Shown: piece after piece, positions 1 to 7,456 of the stretch
How the letters are laid out: every line of letters begins with the position of its first letter
Numbering within the stretch: position 1 is the first letter of the stretch
Assembly: GCA_020852035.1 (NCBI GenBank)
Contig: JADZBR010000066.1
Span: 1-14,876 of the forward strand
Length of the DNA stretch: 14,876 nt
From: Caulobacteraceae bacterium
Lineage (GTDB): Bacteria; Pseudomonadota; Alphaproteobacteria; Caulobacterales; Caulobacteraceae
Direction: 5' to 3'
Made by a program: the position numbers and the translations under genes
The notes under the pieces: generated by a model
What the model was told of the DNA's origin: nothing
What the model saw: the letters and a program-made list of their open reading frames with translations, nothing else
Database searches by the model: none

Positions 1-692
1 CGCTCGTAACCGGCGTCTCCCACTGTCGAAGCGCCGCCGACCAGCAGGCGACCGTGGGTGTCCTTGGCCGCGTTGGGGTGGGCCTGGGCCTTCTCGATGT
101 CCTTCACGGTGATCAGGCCGACGGCGTGGTAATCCTCGTCGACCACCACCACGCGCTCGATCTTGTGGCGGCGCAGCAGTTCGTTGGCTTGCGCCTGGGT
201 GACCCCCTCGCGGGCGGTGACCAGACCCTCGCTGGTCATCAGTTCGCGCGCCGGGACGCTGTCGGACCCTTCGAAGCGCATGTCGCGGTTGGTCAGGATG
301 CCGACCAGCCGGCCGGTTTCCTTCTCGACCACCGGGAAGCCGGAAATCTTCCGCCGCGCCTTGATCTCCCGCACCTCGCCGAGCGTGGTGTCCGGGTGGA
401 TGGTCAGCGGGTTGATGACCATGCCGCTTTCGTAGCGCTTCACCTCGCGCACCTGGTCGGCCTGCTCCTCGACCGTCAGGTTGCGGTGCAGGATGCCCAT
501 GCCGCCCGCCTGGGCCATCGCAATGGCCAGCCGGCTGTCCGTCACCGTGTCCATCGCGGCCGACACGATCGGCACGTTCAGTTTCAGCGTTCGCGTGAAC
601 CGGCTGGCGACATCCACCTGGGTGGGCATGACGTCCGAGGCGCCGGGTTCGAGCAAAACATCGTCGAAGGTGAGCCCTTCGCGAATCTCCAT
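1..692 (-). CDS. guaB: IMP dehydrogenase, N-terminal 230 residues (gene runs off the left edge)
   Basis: IMP dehydrogenase oxidises IMP to XMP with NAD+, the committed cytosolic step of GMP synthesis. The visible part starts MEIREGLTFDDVLLEP, the characteristic IMPDH opening. It continues with the barrel segment VPIVSAAMDTVTDSRLAIAM and GGMGILHRNLTVEEQ, then enters the paired CBS domains (about residues 93-210), which include GFPVVEKETGRLVGILTNRDMRF and VVVDEDYHAVGLITVKDIEKA. The catalytic-cysteine loop and C-terminal half lie beyond the window, so 230 of the usual roughly 490 residues are seen. ATG at 692 is preceded by a GGAGAG Shine-Dalgarno about 4 bases away. The gene is separated from upstream rlmE by a hairpin repeat and has its own promoter candidate, so it is probably transcribed independently. 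Family identity is very secure. Confidence 0.96.
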   Translation of the reverse strand, partial: MEIREGLTFDDVLLEPGASDVMPTQVDVASRFTRTLKLNVPIVSAAMDTVTDSRLAIAMAQAGGMGILHRNLTVEEQADQVREVKRYESGMVINPLTIHPDTTLGEVREIKARRKISGFPVVEKETGRLVGILTNRDMRFEGSDSVPARELMTSEGLVTAREGVTQAQANELLRRHKIERVVVVDEDYHAVGLITVKDIEKAQAHPNAAKDTHGRLLVGGASTVGDAGYE

Positions 693-715
693 GAGACTCT
701 CCGTTTTGCGGGCGC

Positions 716-744
716 GGTATCGCCGCGAAGCGCGGCGGAGTCAA
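716..744 (-). promoter_or_regulatory. Candidate sigma-70 promoter of guaB with inverted repeat in the spacer
   Basis: On the minus strand, TTGACT (739-744) is followed after exactly 17 bases by GATACC (716-721). That is a near-consensus -35 and a 3/6 -10. Transcription would start near 709, giving a leader of about 17 nt that holds the guaB Shine-Dalgarno. The spacer is almost wholly a perfect inverted repeat, CGCCGCG-AAG-CGCGGCG (721-737). This could be an operator or a chance product of GC-rich sequence. Assigned by inspection only. Confidence 0.45.
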
Positions 745-752
745 ATGACAGT

Positions 753-892
753 CCTTCTCCCGGTCGGGAGAAGGAAAGACGCGCCGCAAGGCGCGGCGAG
801 GATGAGGGCTTGCGGCCTTTCCGGAGAGGGCGGTGGCCCTCACCCTCCCGCCGGCTTCGCCGTCGGGTGTCCCTCTCCCGGCTGGGAGAGGG
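753..892. repeat. 140-bp composite hairpin repeat, copy 1
   Basis: The element is two related arms in head-to-head orientation around a central palindrome. Hairpins in order: CCTTCTCCCG/CGGGAGAAGG with a 2-base centre (753-774); CGCGCC-GCAA-GGCGCG, which has a GNRA-type loop; a central CCTTTCCGGAGAGG imperfect palindrome; CGGC-TTC-GCCG; and CCCTCTCCC/GGGAGAGGG (871-892). It matches copy 2 at 3161-3300 at 130 of 140 positions. It lies between the rlmE stop (895-897) and the guaB promoter, so it would form the 3' end of the ppx-rlmE transcript. No T-run follows, so it is not a classical intrinsic terminator. It resembles REP/BIME-type intergenic repeats in design. Confidence 0.88.
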
Positions 893-894
893 GT

Positions 895-1605
895 TCAGCC
901 CTTGAAGCCCGTCGCGGCGATGAAGACCTCGGAGCTGTCGGCCCGGCTGGCCTTGGGTTTCAGGTTGCGCACCTCGGTGAAGCGCGTCTTCAGCGCCGCC
1001 ATCACCTCGGCGGTCTCGCCGCCCTGGAACGCCTTGGCGACGAAGCTCCCGCCGGGCTTCAGCACCTCGACGGCGAACTCGGCCGCCGCCTCGATCAGGG
1101 CGACGATCCGCAGGTGGTCGGTCTGCCGATGACCGACCGTGTTGGGCGCCATGTCCGAGAGCACCACGTCCGGCGCCCCGCCCAGCATATCGATCAGCAG
1201 CGGCCCGCAGGCCGGATCGGTGAAATCCATCTGGACGATCCGCGCCGGCGGGATCGGATCGACCTCCAGGAGGTCGACACCGACGATATCGGTGACCCCG
1301 CGCTCCACCGCCACCTGGATCCAACCGCCCGGCGCGCAGCCCAGGTCGACGATCCGCCGGCCCGGGCGGAACAGCCTCAGCTTGTCGTCGATCTCTGAAA
1401 TCTTGAAGGCCGCCAGGCTGCGATATCCCTTGGCCCGCGCCTCGGCGGCGAAAGGATCGTTGATCTGCCGCTCCAGCCAGGCCTGTTGCGAGGGCGTGCG
1501 GCCATAGGCGGTCTTCAGACGCGCCGGGGTCGCGCGGCCGGAATCGCCGCCACGGGTCGGCGGCCGGACCATGCCCTTGCGCGGCGGAGGCTTGTCGTCG
1601 CTCAC
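895..1605 (-). CDS. rlmE: 23S rRNA (uridine-2'-O-) methyltransferase RlmE (FtsJ)
   Basis: The 236-residue protein belongs to the RlmE/FtsJ/RrmJ family, which uses S-adenosylmethionine to 2'-O-methylate a conserved uridine of the A loop of 23S rRNA (U2552 in E. coli) on the assembling 50S subunit. The SAM site DLGCAPGGW is at residues 87-95. The catalytic tetrad is visible as K68 (AAFKISEID), D151 (LSDMAPN), K191 (AKAFQGGE) and E226 (SSEVFIA). The roughly 30-residue basic, disordered N-terminal extension (SDDKPPPRKG...) is common in alphaproteobacterial members. The start is GTG at 1605: it overlaps the ppx stop as GTGA and has a strong GGGAGGGGG Shine-Dalgarno. ATG at 1572 (residue 12) is the alternative. 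The gene is co-transcribed and translationally coupled with ppx. A hairpin repeat begins 2 nt after the stop. Confidence 0.95.
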   Translation of the reverse strand: MSDDKPPPRKGMVRPPTRGGDSGRATPARLKTAYGRTPSQQAWLERQINDPFAAEARAKGYRSLAAFKISEIDDKLRLFRPGRRIVDLGCAPGGWIQVAVERGVTDIVGVDLLEVDPIPPARIVQMDFTDPACGPLLIDMLGGAPDVVLSDMAPNTVGHRQTDHLRIVALIEAAAEFAVEVLKPGGSFVAKAFQGGETAEVMAALKTRFTEVRNLKPKASRADSSEVFIAATGFKG

Positions 1606-2669
1606 GACCGCCCCCTCCCGCCCCGGCGCCGGCGGCGGCGCGGCCGCTCGCCGGACATCAGTCCGATCAGCAGGCCCTCGCGCAGGCCACGATCCGCCAC
1701 CCGCACCCGGGTGCAGGGCCAGAGCTCCTGCACCGCCTGCAGGATCGCCGCGCCCGCCAGCACCAGGTCGGCGCGGTCGGGCCCGATGCACGGCTGGGCG
1801 GCGCGCTCGCCGGCGGTCAGCGCCAGCAGCCGGTCGGCGGCGGCTTCGCACTCGCGCCGGTGCATCCACAGGCCGTCGACGCGGCTGCGGTCGTACCTGG
1901 GCAGGTTGAGGTGCAGGCCAGCCAGGCTGGTGATGGCGCCGGAGGTGCCGATCATGTGCGCCCGGTCGGCCTCGAACGAGCCCTTCAGGGGCTCGGCGTG
2001 CGGAAAGCGCGCGACCTCGGCCTTCACCGCCTCGACCATCGCGCGGAACCATTCGGCGGTCGCCGCCTCGCCCTCAGGGAAGCGCTCGGCGAGGGTGACG
2101 ACGCCCATCGGCACAGACAGCCAGGCGCGGATGTTCGGCCGCCCGCCGGCCAGACCACGGCTGAGATCCACCCACGAGAGTTCCGTCGAACCGCCGCCAA
2201 CGTCGACAACCAGGGCGGCCTCGGCGCTTTCGTCCAGCAGGTTGAGACAGCCGGCGACCGAGAGGTGCGCCTCCTCCTTCGGCGTGATGACCTGCAGGCG
2301 AAGGCCGGTCTCCTCGGCGACGCGGGCGATGAACTCGACACCGTTGGCGGCCGACCGGCAGGCCTGGGTGGCGATGGCCCGCAGGCGCACAACCCGCCGG
2401 CGGCGGATCTTCTCGGCGCTGACCCGAAGGGCGGCGAGCGCCCGGTCCATCGCCGCGTCGGAGAGCCGGCCGGTCTGGGTCAGCCCCTCGCCCAGGCGGA
2501 CGATTCGCGAATAGGCCTCGACCACCCGGAAACCGCTTCCGGCGGGCGTGGCGATCAGGAGGCGGCAGTTGTTGGTGCCCAGGTCGATGGCGGCGTAGTT
2601 CGCCCCCTCCTGCGGCCGTCGCGGGCGGCCGTCGGCGCGGCCGCCGGGCGCTTCGCGCGCCTCGGTCAT
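1602..2669 (-). CDS. Ppx/GppA family phosphatase (exopolyphosphatase or pppGpp phosphohydrolase), short form
   Basis: The 355-residue protein belongs to the ASKHA-fold Ppx/GppA family, which releases phosphate from polyphosphate ends or converts pppGpp to ppGpp. Phosphate-1 loop AIDLGTNNCRLLIA is near residues 27-40. ATQACRSAANG (100-110) and ITPKEEAHLS, with the putative catalytic glutamate (E132/E133), follow. The phosphate-2 loop VVDVGGGSTELSW is near 154-166, and MIGTSGAITSLAG comes later. The C-terminal HD-like domain of E. coli Ppx/GppA is absent, so this is the compact two-domain form and I cannot choose between the two activities. The last residues are arginine-rich (RPRRRRRRGGRGRS). 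I chose ATG at 2669 (GGACAGG just upstream); an in-frame GTG at 2717 would add 16 residues. The stop overlaps the rlmE start, and the gene is divergent from hspQ. Confidence 0.9.
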   Translation of the reverse strand: MTEAREAPGGRADGRPRRPQEGANYAAIDLGTNNCRLLIATPAGSGFRVVEAYSRIVRLGEGLTQTGRLSDAAMDRALAALRVSAEKIRRRRVVRLRAIATQACRSAANGVEFIARVAEETGLRLQVITPKEEAHLSVAGCLNLLDESAEAALVVDVGGGSTELSWVDLSRGLAGGRPNIRAWLSVPMGVVTLAERFPEGEAATAEWFRAMVEAVKAEVARFPHAEPLKGSFEADRAHMIGTSGAITSLAGLHLNLPRYDRSRVDGLWMHRRECEAAADRLLALTAGERAAQPCIGPDRADLVLAGAAILQAVQELWPCTRVRVADRGLREGLLIGLMSGERPRRRRRRGGRGRS

Positions 2670-2759
2670 GGACCTGTCCCGTCCCAATGCAGGCGCAATC
2701 GCGGCGCCTCGTTTCACGGCATAGGTAGCAAGCCCGGGCTCGCGCCGGAAGGGCGCCCT

Positions 2760-2826
2760 CTTGAAAGGCCGCGCCTCGCCTTTACGTTCACCTGCCGGTC
2801 AGACAGGCCGGGCTATAGTGGAAACC
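2760..2826 (+). promoter_or_regulatory. Candidate hspQ promoter region (possible RpoH/sigma-32 site)
   Basis: In the ppx-hspQ divergent gap (2670-2826), CTTGAAA at 2760-2766 is a full match to the sigma-32 -35 element. It is followed after 12 bases by CCTTTACG (2779-2786), a weak match to the CCCCATNT -10. Transcription would start near 2793, about 34 nt before ATG. A separate TATAGT at 2814-2819 could be a housekeeping -10, but it would give an almost leaderless mRNA and has no good -35. HspQ is a sigma-32 regulon member in E. coli, which favours the first reading. No convincing ppx promoter was identified in this gap. Confidence 0.4.
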
Positions 2827-3156
2827 ATGAACGATCGAATCGCCAAGTTCGCGATCGGCCAGGTCGTCAAGCACCGGGTCTACCCCTTCCGAGGGGTGAT
2901 CTTCGACGTCGACCCGGAGTTCGCCAACACCGAGGAATACTGGCAGTCCATCCCGGCCGCGATCCGGCCGCACAAGGACCAGCCGTTCTACCACCTGCTC
3001 GCCGAGAACGAGCAGAACGCCTACGTCGCCTACGTCTCCGAGCAGAACCTTTTGCCCGACGAGACCGGCGAGCCCGTCGGCCATCCGCAGACCGGGCTGA
3101 TCTTCGAGGACTTCCAGCCGGGCCAGTACAAGCTGCGCCCGCGCATCACCCACTAA
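2827..3156 (+). CDS. hspQ: Heat shock protein HspQ (YccV-like, hemimethylated-DNA-binding fold)
   Basis: The 109-residue cytosolic protein belongs to the HspQ/YccV family (E. coli HspQ is 105 residues). The family is reported to bind hemimethylated oriC DNA, to promote degradation of mutant DnaA, and to act as a specificity factor for Lon protease. Family hallmarks are AKFAIGQVVKHRVYPFRGVI at the N-terminus, then FDVDPEF, EEYWQSIP, DQPFYHLLAEN, YVAYVSEQNLLPD and a C-terminal TGLIFEDFQPGQYKLR. ATG at 2827 is chosen because family similarity begins immediately after it. Its Shine-Dalgarno is poor (GTGGAAACC). The gene is monocistronic: divergent from ppx, convergent with tamB, and closed by hairpin repeat copy 2 starting 4 nt after the stop. 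Confidence 0.95.
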   Translation: MNDRIAKFAIGQVVKHRVYPFRGVIFDVDPEFANTEEYWQSIPAAIRPHKDQPFYHLLAENEQNAYVAYVSEQNLLPDETGEPVGHPQTGLIFEDFQPGQYKLRPRITH

Positions 3157-3160
3157 GCGC

Positions 3161-3300
3161 CCTTCTCCCGTTCGGGAGAAGGAAAGACGCGCCGCAAGGC
3201 GCGGCGAGGATGAGGGCTTGCGAACTCTCCGGAGAGTCCGGTGGCCCTCACCCTCCCGCCGGCTTCGCCGTCGGATTTCCCTCTCCCGACCGGGAGAGGG
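3161..3300. repeat. 140-bp composite hairpin repeat, copy 2
   Basis: This is the second copy of the element at 753-892, same orientation and same length, with 10 substitutions and no gaps. End hairpins are CCTTCTCCCG-TT-CGGGAGAAGG (3161-3182) and CCCTCTCCCG-AC-CGGGAGAGGG (3279-3300). The centre, ACTCTCCGGAGAGT, is a perfect 14-bp palindrome. It fills the whole gap between the convergent genes hspQ (stop 3154-3156) and tamB (stop 3305-3307). Either transcript would carry it right after the stop codon, consistent with a bidirectional transcript-end or stabilising element. No U-tract follows on either strand. Confidence 0.88.
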
Positions 3301-3304
3301 CGGT

Positions 3305-6300
3305 CTAGTAGTCCCGCCGCCAGCGCACCGAGAGCCGCGCGTCGCCCTGCCCGGCCAGCCGCGAGACGATGGAGAGGTTGCGCCGCACGCGCCACTCCAC
3401 CTGCGCGGCCGGCCCTTCGCGGCCGCCGCCGATGATCTCCAGATAGACGTCGTCGGTCAGGTACTTGCCGCCGGCCACGCTGACGCCGGACGCCGCATCG
3501 CCCGCCAGCGCCAGCCGGTCGAGGCCGGCGAAGCTGCGCAGGTTGCCGATCAGGTCGAACCCGCCGCCGCCGGCCAGGGCTGAAAGCGCCGCCGCCAGCT
3601 GGGCCGCCTCCAGGGTGGACAGCTGCGAAGCCGAGCGGCCGAACAGCACCTGCGAGAGCACCTCGTCGTTGGGCAGCACCGGCGTGGAGGTGAGCGTGAT
3701 CTCCGGCCTGGCGGCCGTGCCGCGGATACGGATCACCGCCGTCAGCGAGGGATCGTCACGCGTCGCGGTGAGGTCCAGGCGGATGCGCTCCGGCGAGGTG
3801 GACAGATAGACCACGCCACGGTCGTCGAAGACGAAGCGCTTGCCGGCGAAGTCATACTCGCCGCGGACGATGCGGGCGGTCCCCGTCAGGTTCGGCCGCG
3901 CCGTGGTGCCGCTCACCTGGGCGTCGAGGGACAGCTCGGCGTCCAGCCCGCGCCCGCGCAGATAGACCCGCCGCGGCGCCTTCAGGCTGATGTCGAGGGT
4001 GATGCCCGGGCCGGAACGGGTGGAGACCCGCTCGGCGAACTGCTGCTCGACCGGCTTGTTGCGCTCGACCACGTCGATCACCACCACGCCGGAGGGGGTC
4101 GGCGGATTGGCCGAGATGTCGGCGCGGTCGACGGTGAGCGCGCCGCTGAGCGTGACCTTGCCGTCCACCGCACGGTTCATCTGCGCGCGGCCGGAGGCGG
4201 TGGCGACCGCCAGGTCGTTGTCGATCAGTCGGAACTCGGTGAGATCGAGGGTCAGGTTGCTGGCCCCGCCCCGCGTGATGCCGAGCCGGCCCTGCCCGGA
4301 GAGCTTGCCGCCGTGGCCGTCGGACGCGGTGATCTGCGTGACGTCCACGGCGTTGTCCGCCAAGGTCGCGCGCAACGTCGCATCGTTCAGCACTAGCCCG
4401 GTGGGAATGTCGGCGAACCGGCCCCGATCCAGGGCGAAGGTCCCGGTGGCGCGGGGATCGGCCAGGGTTCCGGCCAGGCGGCCCTGCGCCGTCACGTGCC
4501 CGGACAGCGTCCGCTCGCCACCCACCAGCAGGTCCCACAGGGGCTTCACCTGCCCGTCGGCCGCGAAGGTCCCGCGCAGCGGGCGGCGGCGGTCGATGGC
4601 CAGCCGCAGCGGCGCGGCCGAGGCATCGGCCGGCAGCACCAGGTTGGCGTTGGCCTTCAGGCCCTGGTCGTTGGTCGCCGAGGCGTCGATGGTCAGGGTG
4701 TCGCCGGCCAGCCGCGCGCTCACCCGTCCGTCCAGCCCCAGTTCGCGCGCTGCGCCCAGCGCCTGGGCGTCGGCGACGGTGGCTTCGAGCTGCCCGGCCA
4801 GTTGCGCGCCGCGCCCTTGCAGCGACAGGTCGGCGTTGAACCGTCCGCCCAGGTCCTGGTTGAGCAGCCCGAGCCCGACGTCGCGCGCCACGGCCTTCAC
4901 CCGCGTGGCGGCTTCGGCGAGGTCGGCGTCGATGTCCAGCCGGCCGCCGCCGGCCGCCAGCCGCAGCCGGGCCATGCGTTGCGGCCCGGTCAGGCGGATC
5001 ACCGCCGGCTCGACGGTCGCCACCTCGGTGCGGCCCAGCGCGCCCGCGCCCTGTAGGGTCAACAGATAGCCGGCGGGCTGGTCGGCCAGCTGTCCGCGCC
5101 CGTCGATGCGCCACTTGCCGGCGCGGGCCACGCCGTTCGCCTGCAACACGTAGGGCAGGCGCGACAGCGGCCCATCGGCGGTCAGCCGGACGGCCTGGGC
5201 CACGGGCCCGCCGGCCTCGACGGCGACATTCGCGCCGCGCAGGTCGACCGCCGCATTCGGCCCGCCGGCCGAGTCGACGATCTTCACCCGGCCCCTGACC
5301 TCGCCCTGGGCGATGAAGGCGCCGGGACCGACGGCCAGGGTCAGGTCAGCCGACGAAGGCGTCGCGCGACGCAGGGAGACGGCGCCGTTGGCCTTCAACC
5401 CGCCCGCATCGACGTCCAGGCCCGTCAGATCAAGGCCGCCAGGGGCGAAGCGGAAGGCCGAGGCGGCTCGCGCCGGACCGAACGGGCTGGAGGCGTTGAG
5501 CTGCACCTGGCCGTTGGTCCCGGCCCTGGCGCGGGCGAAGGCCAGCCGGACCTTGGCCGCCGTCAGCGGCAGGCGCGGCACGTCGATCCGTTCGACATCG
5601 GCCGTCAGGTCCGCGCGGGGCTCGACCAGGGTTCCGGTCAGGGCGCCGTTCCCGGAGACCTTGCCGGCGATCTCCACCGGCCCGGCGCGGAACGGCCCCT
5701 GCGCGGTCCATCCGAGCTTGAAGCTGAGCTGCCCGGCGGCGTCGCGCACGCCGGCGGCGGTGGCGGTGGCCGCCGCGCCGGCCAGCCTGGCCTCGGTGAC
5801 CGACAGCCGGCCCTGGCTCCAGGCGAGGTCGGCGTCAAGCTTCGGGCGAGGCCCCAGCAGGCGGTCGAGTTCGGCCATGCCGACGGCCAGGCCCTCGCCC
5901 GTCGCCTGCAGCCCGACCCGCCAGGGCTGGCCGGCGCGGCTCTGTCCAGCGGTCCAGCGAGCGGTCAGCGCTCCTTTCGCGCCGCGCCGCAATCCGTCGA
6001 GATTCGAGAGCCTGGCGTCGCCGCTGAGCGTCAGGTCGCCGAGCAGGCCGCGCCGGCCGCTGGCGTTCACGTCCAGGCCCGAACCGTCGATATGGATCGA
6101 GCGCATCAGCAGACGCCCGTCGGAGAGGCGGGTGGCCGCGACCTGGGCGCGGGGGCTCGCGCCGAGGAGGGCGGCAGCCGCCCCCTGCCCGCCGGCGCCG
6201 GCGAGATCGGCCTCGATGGACAGCTCGCGCGCCTTCATCGCCACCTGCAACGGACCGCCGAGCCGGGTGAGCCGGAAAGCGGGCTGGCCGACCCGATCAC

Positions 6301-7456
6301 CCTCGATCCGCCCTGTCAGCCGCCACGCGCCGGGATCGCCGGTCAGGAACCCGGAGAATCGCGCCTGTTCGCCGCCGACGGCCGGAACCAGCTCAGCTAG
6401 CTTCACCAGCTGGATGTTGGTCGCCAGCCCCCGCCCGCGCGTGGCGCGTTTGGCGGGGTCGACCGGGCCGGTCGCGGTGAGCTTCAGGCTGCGGGTGTCG
6501 ATGGCGAGACGGACGTCCTGCGCGCCCTCGCCCAGCCGGCGGCTGGACAGGGCGAAGGCCGCCACCGGCCCGAAGCGGCGCGCCAGCCCCTGGGTGTGGG
6601 TCGATGCCTCCAGCAGCGCCGAGCCGGTCGCCGAGGCGCCCTGCGGCGTCCATCGCCCGCTCGAGCGCAACGGCTGCAAGCCGCCGGACCGGACCAGCAC
6701 ATTGAACGCCCCGGCGCCGTCCTTGCCGCCAGCCTGGGCGGTCAGCCGGAACGGTGCGTGCGGATCGAGCCCCAAGCCCCCCGCGATCGCGCCGCCCTGT
6801 ACTTCCACGGCGTCGACGTCGAGCTTCAGCGAGCGCCGCGGGCCGGTGTCATAGTCGACGCGGGCGAAATCGCCAGGCCGCAGCAGGCTGGCGGCGCGCA
6901 GGTTCAGTGTCTGGCCCCCGCCGGCGCGGCGCAGCTCCAGGTCGCCGGTCAGGTCGTAGACGCCGCGCTCGTAGCTGAACTGCGGGCTCATCTCGACGCG
7001 GGCCTTCAAGGCGTCGATGTCGAAGGTCAGCGGCATCCCGCGCGAGGCCGGTCCCTTGGGCGCAAGCGTCGGCCGGCGGATCAGCAGCACGTGGCCGGCG
7101 CTCAGGCTGTCGGCGACGAAGCGGCGCTGCAGCAGCGCGCCGTAGCGCCAGGAGAGGTCGATCTTGCGTGCGTCCAGCCAGACGCCCTTCTCGTCGGCGA
7201 TGGTCAGCCGCTCGAGCTTGAAATGGCGCCAGACATCGCCGGAGAGACCGTAGATCTTGAGGCGACCGAACCGGCCCAGCTTCAGCCCGTCGGTGCGGGC
7301 CTCGATCATCAACTGCACCTGCGGCAGCAACACGCCGAAGCGGACCAGGGCGCCCAGCCCGACGAGCACGGCGATCACCGAGGCCAGCACGACCAGCAGC
7401 GCGCGGCCGCGGCGGCGCGGCGGCGCGGGCGGCGGGGCTGTCTCCTCGGCGCTCAA
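3305..7456 (-). CDS. tamB: Translocation and assembly module protein TamB (AsmA-like/DUF490)
   Basis: The 1383-residue envelope protein belongs to the TamB family (E. coli TamB about 1260). These are inner-membrane-anchored, bridge-like proteins with a long periplasmic beta-groove. They work with outer-membrane TamA in inserting some outer-membrane proteins and have been linked to phospholipid transport to the outer membrane. An N-terminal transmembrane helix (about residues 19-44, preceded by PPRRRGR) is followed by a very long glycine/alanine-rich beta-repeat region full of 'G-x-L-x-L-x-G' strands. The conserved C-terminal TamB domain includes RGEYDFAGKRFVFDDRGVVYL, TSTPVLPNDEVLSQVLFGRS and GKYLTDDVYLEI, ending RWRRDY. 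The start is TTG at 7456, overlapping the tamA stop as TTGA. No earlier start suits the context, and the next ATG (M50) would remove the membrane anchor. The gene is translated coupled to tamA. Confidence 0.93.
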   Translation of the reverse strand: MSAEETAPPPAPPRRRGRALLVVLASVIAVLVGLGALVRFGVLLPQVQLMIEARTDGLKLGRFGRLKIYGLSGDVWRHFKLERLTIADEKGVWLDARKIDLSWRYGALLQRRFVADSLSAGHVLLIRRPTLAPKGPASRGMPLTFDIDALKARVEMSPQFSYERGVYDLTGDLELRRAGGGQTLNLRAASLLRPGDFARVDYDTGPRRSLKLDVDAVEVQGGAIAGGLGLDPHAPFRLTAQAGGKDGAGAFNVLVRSGGLQPLRSSGRWTPQGASATGSALLEASTHTQGLARRFGPVAAFALSSRRLGEGAQDVRLAIDTRSLKLTATGPVDPAKRATRGRGLATNIQLVKLAELVPAVGGEQARFSGFLTGDPGAWRLTGRIEGDRVGQPAFRLTRLGGPLQVAMKARELSIEADLAGAGGQGAAAALLGASPRAQVAATRLSDGRLLMRSIHIDGSGLDVNASGRRGLLGDLTLSGDARLSNLDGLRRGAKGALTARWTAGQSRAGQPWRVGLQATGEGLAVGMAELDRLLGPRPKLDADLAWSQGRLSVTEARLAGAAATATAAGVRDAAGQLSFKLGWTAQGPFRAGPVEIAGKVSGNGALTGTLVEPRADLTADVERIDVPRLPLTAAKVRLAFARARAGTNGQVQLNASSPFGPARAASAFRFAPGGLDLTGLDVDAGGLKANGAVSLRRATPSSADLTLAVGPGAFIAQGEVRGRVKIVDSAGGPNAAVDLRGANVAVEAGGPVAQAVRLTADGPLSRLPYVLQANGVARAGKWRIDGRGQLADQPAGYLLTLQGAGALGRTEVATVEPAVIRLTGPQRMARLRLAAGGGRLDIDADLAEAATRVKAVARDVGLGLLNQDLGGRFNADLSLQGRGAQLAGQLEATVADAQALGAARELGLDGRVSARLAGDTLTIDASATNDQGLKANANLVLPADASAAPLRLAIDRRRPLRGTFAADGQVKPLWDLLVGGERTLSGHVTAQGRLAGTLADPRATGTFALDRGRFADIPTGLVLNDATLRATLADNAVDVTQITASDGHGGKLSGQGRLGITRGGASNLTLDLTEFRLIDNDLAVATASGRAQMNRAVDGKVTLSGALTVDRADISANPPTPSGVVVIDVVERNKPVEQQFAERVSTRSGPGITLDISLKAPRRVYLRGRGLDAELSLDAQVSGTTARPNLTGTARIVRGEYDFAGKRFVFDDRGVVYLSTSPERIRLDLTATRDDPSLTAVIRIRGTAARPEITLTSTPVLPNDEVLSQVLFGRSASQLSTLEAAQLAAALSALAGGGGFDLIGNLRSFAGLDRLALAGDAASGVSVAGGKYLTDDVYLEIIGGGREGPAAQVEWRVRRNLSIVSRLAGQGDARLSVRWRRDY

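Noticed and set aside
753..892. Hairpin repeat as a simple intrinsic terminator or as a CRISPR-like repeat
   Set aside because: No T-run follows any stem, and there are only two distant copies with no spacer pattern. A composite BIME-like element fits better.
54..905. Long plus-strand open frame opposite guaB
   Set aside because: Low-complexity His/Arg/Ala/Gly composition typical of antisense frames in GC-rich DNA, and the minus strand clearly codes IMP dehydrogenase. The frame also runs through the hairpin repeat.
1860..3308. 482-codon plus-strand frame across ppx, hspQ and repeat copy 2
   Set aside because: It is antisense to ppx and out of frame with hspQ, and no recognisable protein motif is present.
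5313..6854. 513-codon plus-strand frame opposite tamB
   Set aside because: Ser/Arg/Pro/Ala-rich shadow of the repetitive tamB sequence with no domain-like pattern. tamB itself is continuous and complete.
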